Source: CAZQBY01 sp964592405 [NCBI: uncultured archaeon] (lineage in GTDB: Archaea; Altiarchaeota; Altiarchaeia; JAFGQM01). From it: DNA of 44,973 nucleotides. Shown piece by piece: positions 1 to 8,505 of this stretch. The stretch is taken from positions 1 through 44,973 of the forward strand of contig CAZQBY010000010.1 of assembly GCA_964592405.1 (NCBI GenBank), in the 5' to 3' direction. The position numbers and the translations under genes are program-made. The first letter of the stretch is position 1; the number at the start of each line of letters is the position of its first letter. Under the pieces are notes generated by a model that saw only the letters and a list, made by a program, of their open reading frames with translations, was not told the origin of the DNA and did no database searches.

Positions 1-1352
1 TTTCTCATACTTGTCACTGGGCTCGGCAATCTGCCGCCACGCCTGATAAAATCCCTGGATGAAAAGCGGTTGACTGCCATGACCGGACCCTCTCCAAGAA
101 GGCCTCCAAACTTCACCCAGTCGCCCGGCTGCGCGCCCGGAACCGGGATTATCCTGACACCTGTTGTTTTATTGTTCACCACTCCTATTGCCAGTTCGTC
201 GGCAATGATGGCAGATATTGTCTCAGCAGGGGTGTCTCCCGGAACGACAAACATGTCCAGCCCCACAGAGCAGACAGCGGTCAGCGCCTCTAGTTTGTCC
301 AGTGAGAGCGCGCCCTCCTTGACAGCTTGGGCCATACCTGCATCCTCAGTTACGGGTATGAATGTTCCACTCAGGCCACCCACATTTCCAGAGGCCATCG
401 CCCCGCCCTTCTTGACTGCATCAATGAGAAGTGCAAGGGCTGCGGTTGAGCCGTGTGCACCCACCCTTTCAACCCCCATGGCCTCTATGATGCGCGCCAC
501 GGAATCACCAACCTCGGTTGTGGAAGCCAGAGAGATATCAACTATCCCAAACGGAACACCAATACTCTTCGCCAGCTCTCTGCCTATGAGCTCCCCTGCG
601 CGTGTAATCTTGAAGGTTGTTCGCTTTATTATCTCGGACAGTTGTGTCAGGTCGCAGTCTTGGTTCTTTTCCACCACGGAGCGCACGACTCCCGGACCAC
701 TTATGCCTATGTTGAGGGAAAAATCCGGTTCGCCTACTCCATGGAATGCCCCTGCCATGAACGGATTGTCTTCCGGCGCGTTGGCAAAGACAACCAGCCG
801 CGCGCAGCCCAGACCCTTGGTTTTTTTGGAAATCTGTTTTATAACCTCGCCTATCTTGATGACTGCATCCATGTTCATGCCGGCGGTGTTGGATGCTAGG
901 TTCACGAAGCAGCATACCCGTTCTGTCTTGGAGAGAACATCCGGCATAGATTCTATTATGCGCACATCACTCTTTGTCATTCCCTTTTGAACCAGCGCGC
1001 CGTAACCCCCGATAAAGTCTATACCTGCGTCTCTGGCTGCCTCATCAAGGGTGAGGGCCAGCTCGATCACTCCGTCTTTGTCCAAGGTCTCCGCTATGAG
1101 GCTGATGGGCGTGACAGAGATGCGCTTGTTGGTTATTGGGATGCCATACTTCTTCTCCAGCATTTCGGCTTTGGAGATGAGCAGCCTGCCGTATTTTGCT
1201 ATCCTCTCACTGACATTCTCCCTAAATCTCTCCAGATTTGAATCCACACAGTCCTTGAGGTTGATGCCGAGGGTGACTGCCCTAATATCAAAGTTATAAT
1301 AGAGCGTCATCTTCACTGTTTCAAATATTTCCTCTATGCTGTAAGCCATCAT
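1..1352 (-). CDS. UPF0210 / DUF711 (PFL-like) protein, 3' end cut by window edge
   Basis: The minus frame is open from ATG codons at 1352 and 1349 to the left edge. It gives about 450 residues and ends in a [14 protein letters not shown] tail, which matches the end of this family, so only the last codon or two and the stop are missing. The family has a pyruvate formate-lyase-like fold but lacks the glycyl-radical site, and its reaction is unknown. Glycine-rich stretches such as [10 protein letters not shown] and [13 protein letters not shown] fit the family. The ACT-domain gene ends 16 bases upstream on the same strand. These two families are commonly neighbours, so ligand control of this protein by the ACT protein is a reasonable inference. 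Confidence 0.88.
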   Translation of the reverse strand, partial: MMAYSIEEIFETVKMTLYYNFDIRAVTLGINLKDCVDSNLERFRENVSERIAKYGRLLISKAEMLEKKYGIPITNKRISVTPISLIAETLDKDGVIELALTLDEAARDAGIDFIGGYGALVQKGMTKSDVRIIESMPDVLSKTERVCCFVNLASNTAGMNMDAVIKIGEVIKQISKKTKGLGCARLVVFANAPEDNPFMAGAFHGVGEPDFSLNIGISGPGVVRSVVEKNQDCDLTQLSEIIKRTTFKITRAGELIGRELAKSIGVPFGIVDISLASTTEVGDSVARIIEAMGVERVGAHGSTAALALLIDAVKKGGAMASGNVGGLSGTFIPVTEDAGMAQAVKEGALSLDKLEALTAVCSVGLDMFVVPGDTPAETISAIIADELAIGVVNNKTTGVRIIPVPGAQPGDWVKFGGLLGEGPVMAVNRFSSRDFIRRGGRLPSPVTSMR

Positions 1353-1368
1353 CAGCTATACTGCAAAA

Positions 1369-1647
1369 TCAGACCCTGTGCATGGATTTAAACACTTCCT
1401 CGTGCTGCAGCTGGATCTTCAGGTTCATCTCCTTTTCTACCTTCTCCATCTGCGCGCGCAGCTCATCCATGCCGGCCTTGGACTCGGAGACGTCCACAAA
1501 CATGCTCATGACAAAATAGCCCTCCATGACCTTCATTTCCACATCCTCAATGTTGATGTTGTTCTCATAGAGGACATTGGATATACGCGCAATTATGCCC
1601 TTGCGGTCTTTCCCAACAACTGTCAGAAAGCAGAGCTCCTTGACCAT
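1369..1647 (-). CDS. ACT domain protein, UPF0237 family
   Basis: The 92-residue protein is a single ACT domain. It opens with FLTVVGKDRKGIIARIS, the usual first strand and ligand-loop region, followed by NINIEDVEMKV and a second ACT-like half. The length is typical for stand-alone UPF0237 proteins. ACT domains bind small ligands, often amino acids, and act as sensors; the ligand here is unknown. It sits directly upstream of the PFL-like gene in an apparent two-gene operon, a pairing seen in many bacteria and archaea. A TATA-like run at 1670-1684 lies about 30 bases before the start codon. Confidence 0.88.
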   Translation of the reverse strand: MVKELCFLTVVGKDRKGIIARISNVLYENNINIEDVEMKVMEGYFVMSMFVDVSESKAGMDELRAQMEKVEKEMNLKIQLQHEEVFKSMHRV

Positions 1648-1669
1648 TTTTTGTTGTGATTTTTTGCCT

Positions 1670-1701
1670 TTGATAATAGTTAAACCTTGATAATAGTTAA
1701 A
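1670..1701. repeat. Two direct copies of a 15-bp A+T-rich sequence
   Basis: TTGATAATAGTTAAA occurs at 1670-1684 and again at 1687-1701 (17-base period). The second copy overlaps the pelota stop codon at 1697-1699. Read on the minus strand the repeat is TTTAACTATTATCAA, which could serve as a TATA element for the ACT gene starting at 1647. Whether the duplication has a role in expression cannot be told from sequence. Confidence 0.6.
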
Positions 1702-2749
1702 TCTTATACCTCAGCAGTGCGGCCACTCCTCCCAACCCCTCCAGCCTCTGCCCCGGCTCATGCTCTGAGTTGAGTATATGGAAGTCCGAGCCCGCCTGTT
1801 TGGCTTTTGATATGAGATCCTCAGTCGCCGGTCCTGAGTTATCTCTCAGTCTTTTGTCCAGAACCAGCAGGACCTCAACAGCACCCATCTCAACAGCCCT
1901 TTTGACTTCGTCTTCTCCGTAAGTTGCCAGTCTGTCCTTGGATATCTCCTCCAGAAGGCGGTCCATGAATCTGGCTTCGCGCGCTATGCGCGCGTCACTC
2001 AGCACCTTCTCCAGCTTGCTCCCCTTGAGGATTTCATTGATCCCGGGTCTCCCCTCATTGCCTGTATCTACGACCTGAAAAGCAAGTCTGCTCTTGTCTC
2101 TGGCATAATCAAAGAAATTTCTCTTCTCAAAACCCGGACCACCAAGTATGACCGTCTGGATGCCCTCTCTTCCCGCTTCCTCCTCCAAAAGATTTAGGAG
2201 TTTGGAATAGAATTGCATCTTGCGTTCATCCCTTCCGGATACATACTTGCCACCCAGGTTCTCTCTTGTATCTACATAACGTAATCCCCTGTCGCGGACC
2301 AGTGCCACTGTAGCTTCTCCATCACCGATTACACAGAGCATAACACGCGCCCTTCTGGCAGCCCTTTCCGCATCCTGCAGGTATTTGAGTTCATGGGCTG
2401 CCCACCGTTCCTTGAAAATCTCTATCCGGCTGTGTTCGCCCAGTTCAATTGTGTGGTGCGAGCCGAGGCTTATCAGGTCCTCCGGCCCCGCTTGGATGGT
2501 CCCCAGAATCCGCAGCCGGTTGGCATTCTGGTCGAACTCCGCCTTCTCCACCCTGATTGACAGCGTCATGGCCTCCTTCCGGCCCTTGTCTGCGCGCACC
2601 TTGTCGTCCTTGCTCTTGACAAGCCTCGTAGTCCTGGCCTTGACCAGGTCGCCCTCGCCTATCACCTGGCTGAGATACCAAAGGTCATCAAGGTTCTCGG
2701 CCTGAGCAACCAGGAGGCCGGTCTTCAAATCCCGCTTTATGATTTTCAT
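1697..2749 (-). CDS. pelA: Pelota / Dom34, ribosome rescue factor
   Basis: The 350-residue product has the archaeal pelota layout. There is an N-terminal Sm-like domain (about 1-130, starting MKIIKRDLKTG), a central eRF1-like domain (about 130-265), and a C-terminal eL30-like domain (about 265-350, with AVEMGAVEVLLVLDKRLRD). Pelota enters the empty A site of stalled ribosomes and, with aEF1A and ABCE1, promotes subunit dissociation. The eRF1 GGQ release motif is absent, as expected. A TATA-like element (TTATTTAAAA on the minus strand, about 2773-2782) lies some 25-30 bases before the ATG, giving a very short leader or none. Confidence 0.95.
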   Translation of the reverse strand: MKIIKRDLKTGLLVAQAENLDDLWYLSQVIGEGDLVKARTTRLVKSKDDKVRADKGRKEAMTLSIRVEKAEFDQNANRLRILGTIQAGPEDLISLGSHHTIELGEHSRIEIFKERWAAHELKYLQDAERAARRARVMLCVIGDGEATVALVRDRGLRYVDTRENLGGKYVSGRDERKMQFYSKLLNLLEEEAGREGIQTVILGGPGFEKRNFFDYARDKSRLAFQVVDTGNEGRPGINEILKGSKLEKVLSDARIAREARFMDRLLEEISKDRLATYGEDEVKRAVEMGAVEVLLVLDKRLRDNSGPATEDLISKAKQAGSDFHILNSEHEPGQRLEGLGGVAALLRYKI

Positions 2750-2789
2750 CGCCTATGTTTTTTTGTCTTCCGGCTTTTAAATAAGGGAT

Positions 2790-3488
2790 ATGACCAAGAA
2801 GCCAGCCAATAAGCCTAAGAGAAAGCCGAGCCTTCCGCTCGGCAGAGAGTTCAGATTGATTGCCGAGGCGAGGAAAAGAGCGGCATCCGTGCTGCTAAAC
2901 CCCATTGGAAAGCGCCCTAAGGAGCCTGTCGACCCCAAGAAGGCGATAGTGAGCCACAGGGGCGATATAATACGGTCGCCGACCTTGGACGACCTGAACC
3001 AAGCCGATGCCCGCACATCTGTAATTGAGCCGGTTCCTGTAAGGCCTGGGACGCTGTGGGAGATGAGCCACCTCTTTCCAAGGAAGGAGGGCCAAACTAT
3101 CCAGTCCCACGTCCAGACCCCGCGGGAGCTGCGCCTGCATGCGCAGTTTGTGCTGCCAAGAGGGGCGAAGACCCCCGTGCTTCACCACCTCCACCTCTCC
3201 CGCGCTGGCACCAAGCCCGAGACTCATGTGGAGAGATTTGTCCTCGGCGCGGAGCGCCAGATAGGCAAGGCCCCGTGGGTCCAGGCCCATCCCATGGTTA
3301 TAACCCCTCAGGGCAAGCTGGAGGTTGACACCCACAACTTCGTCCTGATACGGGGAAAGCGCAGGGAGCTGGAGCGCCAGCTTCTGCAGGCCCTGCCCAA
3401 GGAGCCTTCCAAGCCAACTCTCATGCAGCTCTTCAGGGCCAAGGCGTACAGAGTGCTGGGCCTCAAGCCGCCTAAGAAATCTCGTTGA
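2790..3488 (+). CDS. Unknown basic protein, copy A of a tandem pair
   Basis: The 232-residue Lys/Arg-rich protein belongs to no family I recognise. Its central and C-terminal part (about residues 95-225) is clearly homologous to the gene at 3586-4263, with roughly half the core residues shared. The strongest shared stretch is LHLSRAGTKPETH flanked by HH and RFVLG; others are RLHAQFV, AHP and FVLIRG. The many conserved His residues hint at a metal or catalytic centre, but this is inference only. There is no signal peptide or membrane segment. The N-terminal 25 residues are Lys/Pro-rich and probably disordered. It is divergent from pelota with a 40-base spacer. Confidence 0.8.
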   Translation: MTKKPANKPKRKPSLPLGREFRLIAEARKRAASVLLNPIGKRPKEPVDPKKAIVSHRGDIIRSPTLDDLNQADARTSVIEPVPVRPGTLWEMSHLFPRKEGQTIQSHVQTPRELRLHAQFVLPRGAKTPVLHHLHLSRAGTKPETHVERFVLGAERQIGKAPWVQAHPMVITPQGKLEVDTHNFVLIRGKRRELERQLLQALPKEPSKPTLMQLFRAKAYRVLGLKPPKKSR

Positions 3489-3546
3489 GGACCCTCTCAG
3501 CGACCTTCTCGCCAAGCAGCTCCTTCAGCCTCTTCATAGGTGTTTT
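3472..3546 (-). pseudogene. Decayed copy of the hel308 3' end
   Basis: On the minus strand this stretch reads KTPMKRLKELLGEKVAERV then LNEIS and a stop. The intact helicase ends with KRIPAEKLKELLGEKTAERI then LRELD and a stop. The match covers about 24 codons in the same relation to its neighbour: each copy is convergent with, and overlaps the end of, one member of the unknown paralog pair. The stop codon at 3472-3474 falls inside the end of copy A. Nothing upstream extends the helicase frame, so this is best read as a leftover of a segmental duplication or of a lost second helicase gene. No start or promoter supports independent expression. Confidence 0.7.
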
Positions 3547-3585
3547 TGTCTGTTGAGCCTTAAACAATGTCCAAAAATAGGAGCA

Positions 3586-4263
3586 ATGTCAAAAATGGGT
3601 AAAGCCGGAAGAGGACGCAAACGTCCGCCAATGAAGAACATTTCCCTTCTCATAGACCCGGGGACCATCCGGAGGAAAAAAGATATTATCATTACCCCTT
3701 TGGGAGGAATTCCGGGGAGGGTACCAGATATAAGAAAGGCTGTGATAGACCGGAGGGGGCGTGTTGTTCCAAAAGCGACCAAGAGACTGCTTAATGAGGC
3801 CGACAGACACACGGCCGTTATGGATTATGTAGAAGCCCTCCCGGGCAACATGTGGTATGAGCTGGAGCACATCTTTCCAAGGGATAAGGAACAGTCCATA
3901 AGAAGCCACATACGCACCCCGCGCATGGTTCGGCTTCATGCTCAGTTTGTCCGTCCGCGGTTTCTTGGTGAGGAAGTTCTGCACCACCTCCATCTATCTA
4001 GGGCGGGGACCAAACCGGAAACCCATCTTGACAGGTTTGTGTTGGGGGGACAAAAGCGTATGTTTGGTAGGACCTTTACAAAAGCACATCCACTGGATAT
4101 ACAGCCAGACGGGACGCTCAGGGTGAGGACTGACCGTTATGTTCTCATCAGAGGCTCGAGAAGGTATCTAAAGAGACGGCTGGTCTCCACTCTGCCGGAG
4201 AAGAAAGGCCCGCTCCAGATTTTCAGAAAGGCAGTTTCCAGATTTCTTGGGATAAAGGATTAG
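3586..4263 (+). CDS. Unknown basic protein, copy B of a tandem pair
   Basis: The 225-residue product is a paralog of copy A (2790-3488), sharing LHHLHLSRAGTKPETH, RFVLGG, RLHAQFV and YVLIRG. I chose ATG 3586 over the upstream TTG 3553 because a TATA-like CCTTAAACA near 3561 lies about 25 bases before it, as for many genes here. ATG 3595 is also possible. The protein is basic, with no membrane segment or known domain. Its stop codon overlaps the hel308 stop by four bases in convergent orientation. The function is unknown; the conserved His/Arg/Lys pattern is compatible with nucleic-acid binding, but nothing proves it. Confidence 0.8.
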   Translation: MSKMGKAGRGRKRPPMKNISLLIDPGTIRRKKDIIITPLGGIPGRVPDIRKAVIDRRGRVVPKATKRLLNEADRHTAVMDYVEALPGNMWYELEHIFPRDKEQSIRSHIRTPRMVRLHAQFVRPRFLGEEVLHHLHLSRAGTKPETHLDRFVLGGQKRMFGRTFTKAHPLDIQPDGTLRVRTDRYVLIRGSRRYLKRRLVSTLPEKKGPLQIFRKAVSRFLGIKD

Positions 4264-7200
4264 TCAAGTTCTCTGAGTATCCTTTCTGCAGTCTTCTCGC
4301 CCAGCAGCTCCTTCAGCTTTTCCGCCGGTATTCTCTTTATCCCCGCCTTGCCCCTGATACCCGCATTGAACAGTTTCCTCGCCCTCACGCGCCCGATGCC
4401 CTTTATCGACGCCAGCGGGATGAGCTCCTCCTTTATGCCGTGCTTCAGCCGCATCTCCAGCTTCTGCAGCTCCCTGCGCAAAGATTTGTCTGTTTTGATA
4501 TAGAGAACCAGCTCGGAGAAGGAATAGGCCAGCCAGCGGGCCGTGTCCAGCTTTATGCGCAGCAATCCGGGGGCCATGCCATAGTTCTCCAGCACCCAGT
4601 CTTCGGTCCTCTCCTCTATCCAGTCGTTCAGCATGAGCGCGGTCTTGAAGCGGTCGAGGTAGTCGGAGTCGCTCGTGTCCGTCAGGAGCTTGTCCTCCTG
4701 CTCGTAATAGAGCCCCCATATCTCGTCCTCCTCCTTCTTCCTCACGCGCAGCAGGGGGCGCAGCTCCGTCGTGGAGCACATGAAGTCCAGCAGGCCGAAG
4801 GTGTTCACCCGCTTCATCTTGTTTGGGTCTTCAAACACCTGGACGAATTCGTGGGCGGTCTCCGGGTCTATGTAGAGTTCCGAGACGCGACTCCCGAGGG
4901 GTGTGGCCACCAGCCTTTCATCCCCCGAATCCGGCTTGCCGATGTCCGAGGCGGAGACGAACAGGTCATCATCACTCGCGCCACCTTTTGACCTGATGAA
5001 GTCCCACTTCTCCAGCTGGCGCAGCACGCGGTCCACCTTCTTTTTGAACTCCCCGCCAACGCCATACTCGTAGGCGAAGAAGGTCGCCCCAAAGAAGTCC
5101 ATGAGGCTCTTCTTGTCGCGGGTGAAGCCGGAGGCTATCGACGCCAGGACATGCATGCGCAGGACCGGCTCCACGCCCAGCTGTGAGTGGATGTTCTCCG
5201 GCTGGCCGTTGATGTAGTTCTCCTCCAGGAACTGCTTCTCATACTCGTTGGCAGCCAGCAGGACCGACTCCCCCTCCCTGTCGTACTTGGGGCGGCCGGC
5301 GCGGCCGCAATTGTGGACTAAAAAACCGGACGCAATATAGTTCTCATTCCCCTCCACACCAATGTTATACACCTTGATGCCCCCCAAGAAAGCAATATTC
5401 CTCTTTCCGACAATTCTCAATTTAACCTGCTGTCCCCTATTGCGATAATATTTATCAAGATTGTGGTAGCTTTTGTATTGCGCCCCAATCTTGCATTTGA
5501 CAGGCTTTGCATATCTTGCGAAAGTCTTGATGTAATCCTTTCTGTTGAAAGAAATCAAGTAATGGGACTTCTTGAACTCTGCGCTCTTTCCCCGAATCTC
5601 AACCCTAAGGCGCCTCCTTTTGCCTTCTAACTTAGCAACAATCCCCAGTTTTAGGAGCAACTCCTGTATGCCCACGGCAAATTTCTTACTGGAAGAAACA
5701 AACAGTATCCTCTGATTGTCTGTAGTCGGAAAACGCTTGTTCTTGGTCACAGTGTATGAACCGTCACCGTCGAATACCCCCCCCAGGTATGCCCCGACCA
5801 ACTCCTTCGGGGCATTCAGAAGAAAGGGTGGCACACTAACCTTTTCACTTTTGTTCCCGAATGGGATTCCGAAATGCTCGTTCAAGACCCTGCCCAGAAG
5901 CGTATTGCCTATTTCGCATCGGCCCCCATCCCCCTTATATGACACATAAACCTTTCCCGAGACCAACCTCTCCATCACCCGCTTGCTCTTTTCGATGATA
6001 CCCCTATCGTTATTGAAGACTCGTATCTTTATGTACTCGCTTCTTGTCCTTTTGTCAACCGTTCTCTGGATGTTGCCATCAGTGGCGATTATCCCGGCCA
6101 GCCACAGGATATCCTCATCAATCCTGTCCGGGATCTTCAGGAACGAACCATAGCCCGTCTTCACACTCTTAATGTGTGCCTTTCTCTCAAGTTTTAGCAT
6201 ATCCAATAGCCTGATCGCACAGGACAGCGGCATGTTCTTAACATCCTTCTTGTAGTGGTAGATTGACTTTGGGTCGATTTCCAGCTCCTTGCCAAGCTCC
6301 TTGTCAGTTTTTCCAGTCTCTTCCTTTGCCCTCTCCAGCAGATACCCAAGCCCGCTGACAAACAACCTCCCCTTGGGAAGCAAATCTAAAAAGTCAGGAA
6401 TGTATGAATATCCTGATACATACGGATTGAAAACCACCACATCCCCGATTTTTACCTCTTCGGCGGCCCTCCAACCCCTACCGGTTCTTATGGGGTGCTC
6501 TTTGGTCAGCCTTAGCTTGTAACCTTTGTCGGTCGTCAACTCTATCAGCTCATTAGCCTTCCGCTTGAAATAATCCCGGATGGGCTTGAACTCGAGCTCT
6601 CCCATACGCACATTAAAAGATAGGACACTGCAAGCAATCCTCTCTTCGACGACTTTTCCGATGGGCAGAATTCCCTTGTCTGTGACTATCCTCTCCTCAT
6701 ACGGAAGGCACATCTGGAGGTATTCCAAGACCGGGATGTAGTCCAGCCCGAAGCCGCTGTACCGCTTGATGTCGCGTATTATCACCTTGCGCGCGGGCAT
6801 GTTCAGCCCGGCTGCCAGCGTGGGGGTTGCGGCTATGACCTTTATCCTGCCAGCCCTGAATGCCTCCTCTACCAGCGCGCGCTGCTTGTTGACCAGCCCG
6901 GCGTGGTGGAAGGCCGCGCCCCCCTTCACGGCCCGGGCCAGCCTCCTGCACTGCGCGGTGGGAGTGCTGAGCGCTTCAAGGATCTCCTGCGAGGTTTCCT
7001 CCAGCGCCTTTTTCATCCCCTTATCCAGAAGATTTTCAAACATCTCGGCGAACTTCTCGGCTACCGCCTCCGCAGACCTGCGCGAATTGACAAAGACCAG
7101 GGACTGCGCGCCCTCATCAAGAGTCTTCTTTGCCTCGGAGAACATGATGGTGGCCTTGCCTTGGACTATGCGCTGTGTCAGCTTCACAGGCCTCCAGTCG

Positions 7201-7793
7201 GAGCTGATGACCTTCGCCCCCAGCCAGTCGCCCAGCTCCTTCGCATTCCCGATTGTTGCGGACAGCCCAAGGATTTGAATATCCTGAAACATCTTTTTGA
7301 ACTTGGCTATCAGTATCTCGTAGGTAGGGCCCCTGTCTGTGGTTATGAGGTGTATCTCGTCTATGACCAATAACCGCACGTCACGGAACCAGTTGGGGCG
7401 CGAGCGCAGGATGGAGTCGCACTTCTCCGCTGTGGCTATGACAATATCAGCAGTGTTCCTCTGGGGGAGAAATTTGGAGTCCAGGTCTCCCATCTGGAGA
7501 TCCACGCGAAAGCCAAGCTTTTCCCATTTCTTAAAATCCTCATACTTCTCACTCGCCAGCGCGCGCAGCGGTACTATGTAAACCACCTGCCCGCCCTGTC
7601 TCATGGCGCTGAGCGCGGCCAGTTCGGCGATGACTGTCTTGCCGGATGCCGTCGGCGTGGAAACCACGAGTGACTCCCCATCCATGACTCCTGCCTTGAC
7701 GGCCTGCTCCTGCGGCGGGAAGAGTATTTCAATACCCTCACTCCTGAAAATCTCTTCTGCTTTCCTGTTCAGCCCCAAATCCGAAATCTTCAC
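4260..7793 (-). CDS. hel308: Hel308 superfamily 2 DNA helicase, intein-containing
   Basis: The 1177-residue precursor becomes about 710 residues after removal of a 467-residue intein, the normal size for Hel308. Visible motifs are Walker A TPTASGKT (residues 46-53), DEIH (145-148), SAT (178-180), a second RecA domain with AATPTLAAGLNMPAR, and motif VI QMCGRAGRP, which is split by the intein. The C-terminal part has the winged-helix and ratchet region and a helix-hairpin-helix-like IPLASIKGIGRVRARKL. The enzyme unwinds lagging-strand structures at stalled forks with 3'-5' polarity. The gene is convergent with copy B and divergent from tpiA. Confidence 0.96.
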   Translation of the reverse strand: MKISDLGLNRKAEEIFRSEGIEILFPPQEQAVKAGVMDGESLVVSTPTASGKTVIAELAALSAMRQGGQVVYIVPLRALASEKYEDFKKWEKLGFRVDLQMGDLDSKFLPQRNTADIVIATAEKCDSILRSRPNWFRDVRLLVIDEIHLITTDRGPTYEILIAKFKKMFQDIQILGLSATIGNAKELGDWLGAKVISSDWRPVKLTQRIVQGKATIMFSEAKKTLDEGAQSLVFVNSRRSAEAVAEKFAEMFENLLDKGMKKALEETSQEILEALSTPTAQCRRLARAVKGGAAFHHAGLVNKQRALVEEAFRAGRIKVIAATPTLAAGLNMPARKVIIRDIKRYSGFGLDYIPVLEYLQMCLPYEERIVTDKGILPIGKVVEERIACSVLSFNVRMGELEFKPIRDYFKRKANELIELTTDKGYKLRLTKEHPIRTGRGWRAAEEVKIGDVVVFNPYVSGYSYIPDFLDLLPKGRLFVSGLGYLLERAKEETGKTDKELGKELEIDPKSIYHYKKDVKNMPLSCAIRLLDMLKLERKAHIKSVKTGYGSFLKIPDRIDEDILWLAGIIATDGNIQRTVDKRTRSEYIKIRVFNNDRGIIEKSKRVMERLVSGKVYVSYKGDGGRCEIGNTLLGRVLNEHFGIPFGNKSEKVSVPPFLLNAPKELVGAYLGGVFDGDGSYTVTKNKRFPTTDNQRILFVSSSKKFAVGIQELLLKLGIVAKLEGKRRRLRVEIRGKSAEFKKSHYLISFNRKDYIKTFARYAKPVKCKIGAQYKSYHNLDKYYRNRGQQVKLRIVGKRNIAFLGGIKVYNIGVEGNENYIASGFLVHNCGRAGRPKYDREGESVLLAANEYEKQFLEENYINGQPENIHSQLGVEPVLRMHVLASIASGFTRDKKSLMDFFGATFFAYEYGVGGEFKKKVDRVLRQLEKWDFIRSKGGASDDDLFVSASDIGKPDSGDERLVATPLGSRVSELYIDPETAHEFVQVFEDPNKMKRVNTFGLLDFMCSTTELRPLLRVRKKEEDEIWGLYYEQEDKLLTDTSDSDYLDRFKTALMLNDWIEERTEDWVLENYGMAPGLLRIKLDTARWLAYSFSELVLYIKTDKSLRRELQKLEMRLKHGIKEELIPLASIKGIGRVRARKLFNAGIRGKAGIKRIPAEKLKELLGEKTAERILRELD
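5310..6710 (-). mobile_element. Intein with LAGLIDADG homing endonuclease in Hel308 motif VI
   Basis: The intein runs from Cys362 (CLPYEERIVTDKG, after LEYLQM) to the terminal HN dipeptide in GFLVHN, followed by the extein Cys of CGRAGRP. It is 467 residues long and in frame. Block A Cys, block B-like LTKEHPIRT, and block F/G NYIASGFLVHN are all present, so protein splicing looks intact. Two LAGLIDADG dodecapeptides are visible: LAGIIATDG near 6075-6100 and LGGVFDGDG near 5760-5790. Both keep their acidic residue, so the homing endonuclease may be active. Insertion into the most conserved helicase motif is typical of inteins. Confidence 0.95.
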
Positions 7794-7796
7794 AGC

Positions 7797-7806
7797 TTTT
7801 ATTTAT
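7797..7806 (+). promoter_or_regulatory. TATA box for tpiA
   Basis: TTTTATTTAT lies about 25-30 bases before the tpiA start codon at 7829, so the transcript probably starts at or very close to the ATG. No Shine-Dalgarno motif is present in the short gap. Confidence 0.55.
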
Positions 7807-7828
7807 CTCACCTACAATTAAAGCCACA

Positions 7829-8503
7829 ATGAGAACTCCTGCCATAATCCTAAACTTCAAGACGTATAAAGAAGCCACTGGCAAGGCAGCTATCAGATTG
7901 GCAAAGATGTGCGATGAGGTCGCGAAAGAGAAGGGTGCTGAGATTGTCGTCTGCCCGCAGCTGGCCGACTGCCAGAAGATTGCTGAGTCCGTGGATATCC
8001 CGGTGTTTGCTCAGCATCTTGATGACATCGACCCGGGCAGCCACACGGGTTGGGTGCTGATAGACTCGCTGGTTGAGATAGGCCTGGCGGGCTCGCTGGT
8101 CAACCACTCCGAGCACCGGATAGGAAGAGAAAAGATAGCAGGAGCCGTCAAGCGCCTCAGAAAGGCAAAAATGACCAGTGTCGTCTGCACGCGCGATGTC
8201 CAAGAAACAGCGGAGTTATCAGACCTCAAGCCAGATTTCCTCGCTATCGAACCACCGGAGCTTATAGGATCTGGAATCTCGGTATCGACTGCCCGGCCGG
8301 AGGTTGTTACAGGCGCTGTGAGCGCTGCCAGGAAAAATGTGCCTGTCCTCTGCGGAGCCGGAATCACAAAGGGAGTTGATGTCAAAAAGGCCCTAGAACT
8401 GGGTGCGAAGGGCGTCCTGCTGGCTTCGGGAGTAATCAAGGCTGAAGATCCAAAAAAGGTCCTGAGCGAACTGGCAAGTTATATGTTGGCATCACAGGTC
8501 TGA
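7829..8503 (+). CDS. tpiA: Triosephosphate isomerase
   Basis: The 224-residue protein has the short archaeal TIM length. It shows the N-terminal substrate Lys in LNFKTYKEA, the catalytic His region NHSEHR, the catalytic Glu in LAIEPPELIGSG with the following loop 6, and the phosphate-binding VLCGAGI. It interconverts dihydroxyacetone phosphate and glyceraldehyde 3-phosphate in glycolysis and gluconeogenesis. With the phosphoglucose isomerase and PPDK genes elsewhere in the window it points to an Embden-Meyerhof-type route used in one or both directions. It is convergent with the DUF373 gene, with only two bases between the stops. Confidence 0.96.
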   Translation: MRTPAIILNFKTYKEATGKAAIRLAKMCDEVAKEKGAEIVVCPQLADCQKIAESVDIPVFAQHLDDIDPGSHTGWVLIDSLVEIGLAGSLVNHSEHRIGREKIAGAVKRLRKAKMTSVVCTRDVQETAELSDLKPDFLAIEPPELIGSGISVSTARPEVVTGAVSAARKNVPVLCGAGITKGVDVKKALELGAKGVLLASGVIKAEDPKKVLSELASYMLASQV

Positions 8504-8505
8504 AC

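Noticed and set aside
70-990. 306-residue Ser/Pro-rich frame on the plus strand
   Set aside because: It is the antisense of the PFL-like UPF0210 gene, whose minus frame shows real family motifs; the composition is typical of a shadow frame.
5716-5949. Plus-strand frame inside the intein
   Set aside because: It is antisense to the well-supported intein frame and shows no motif.
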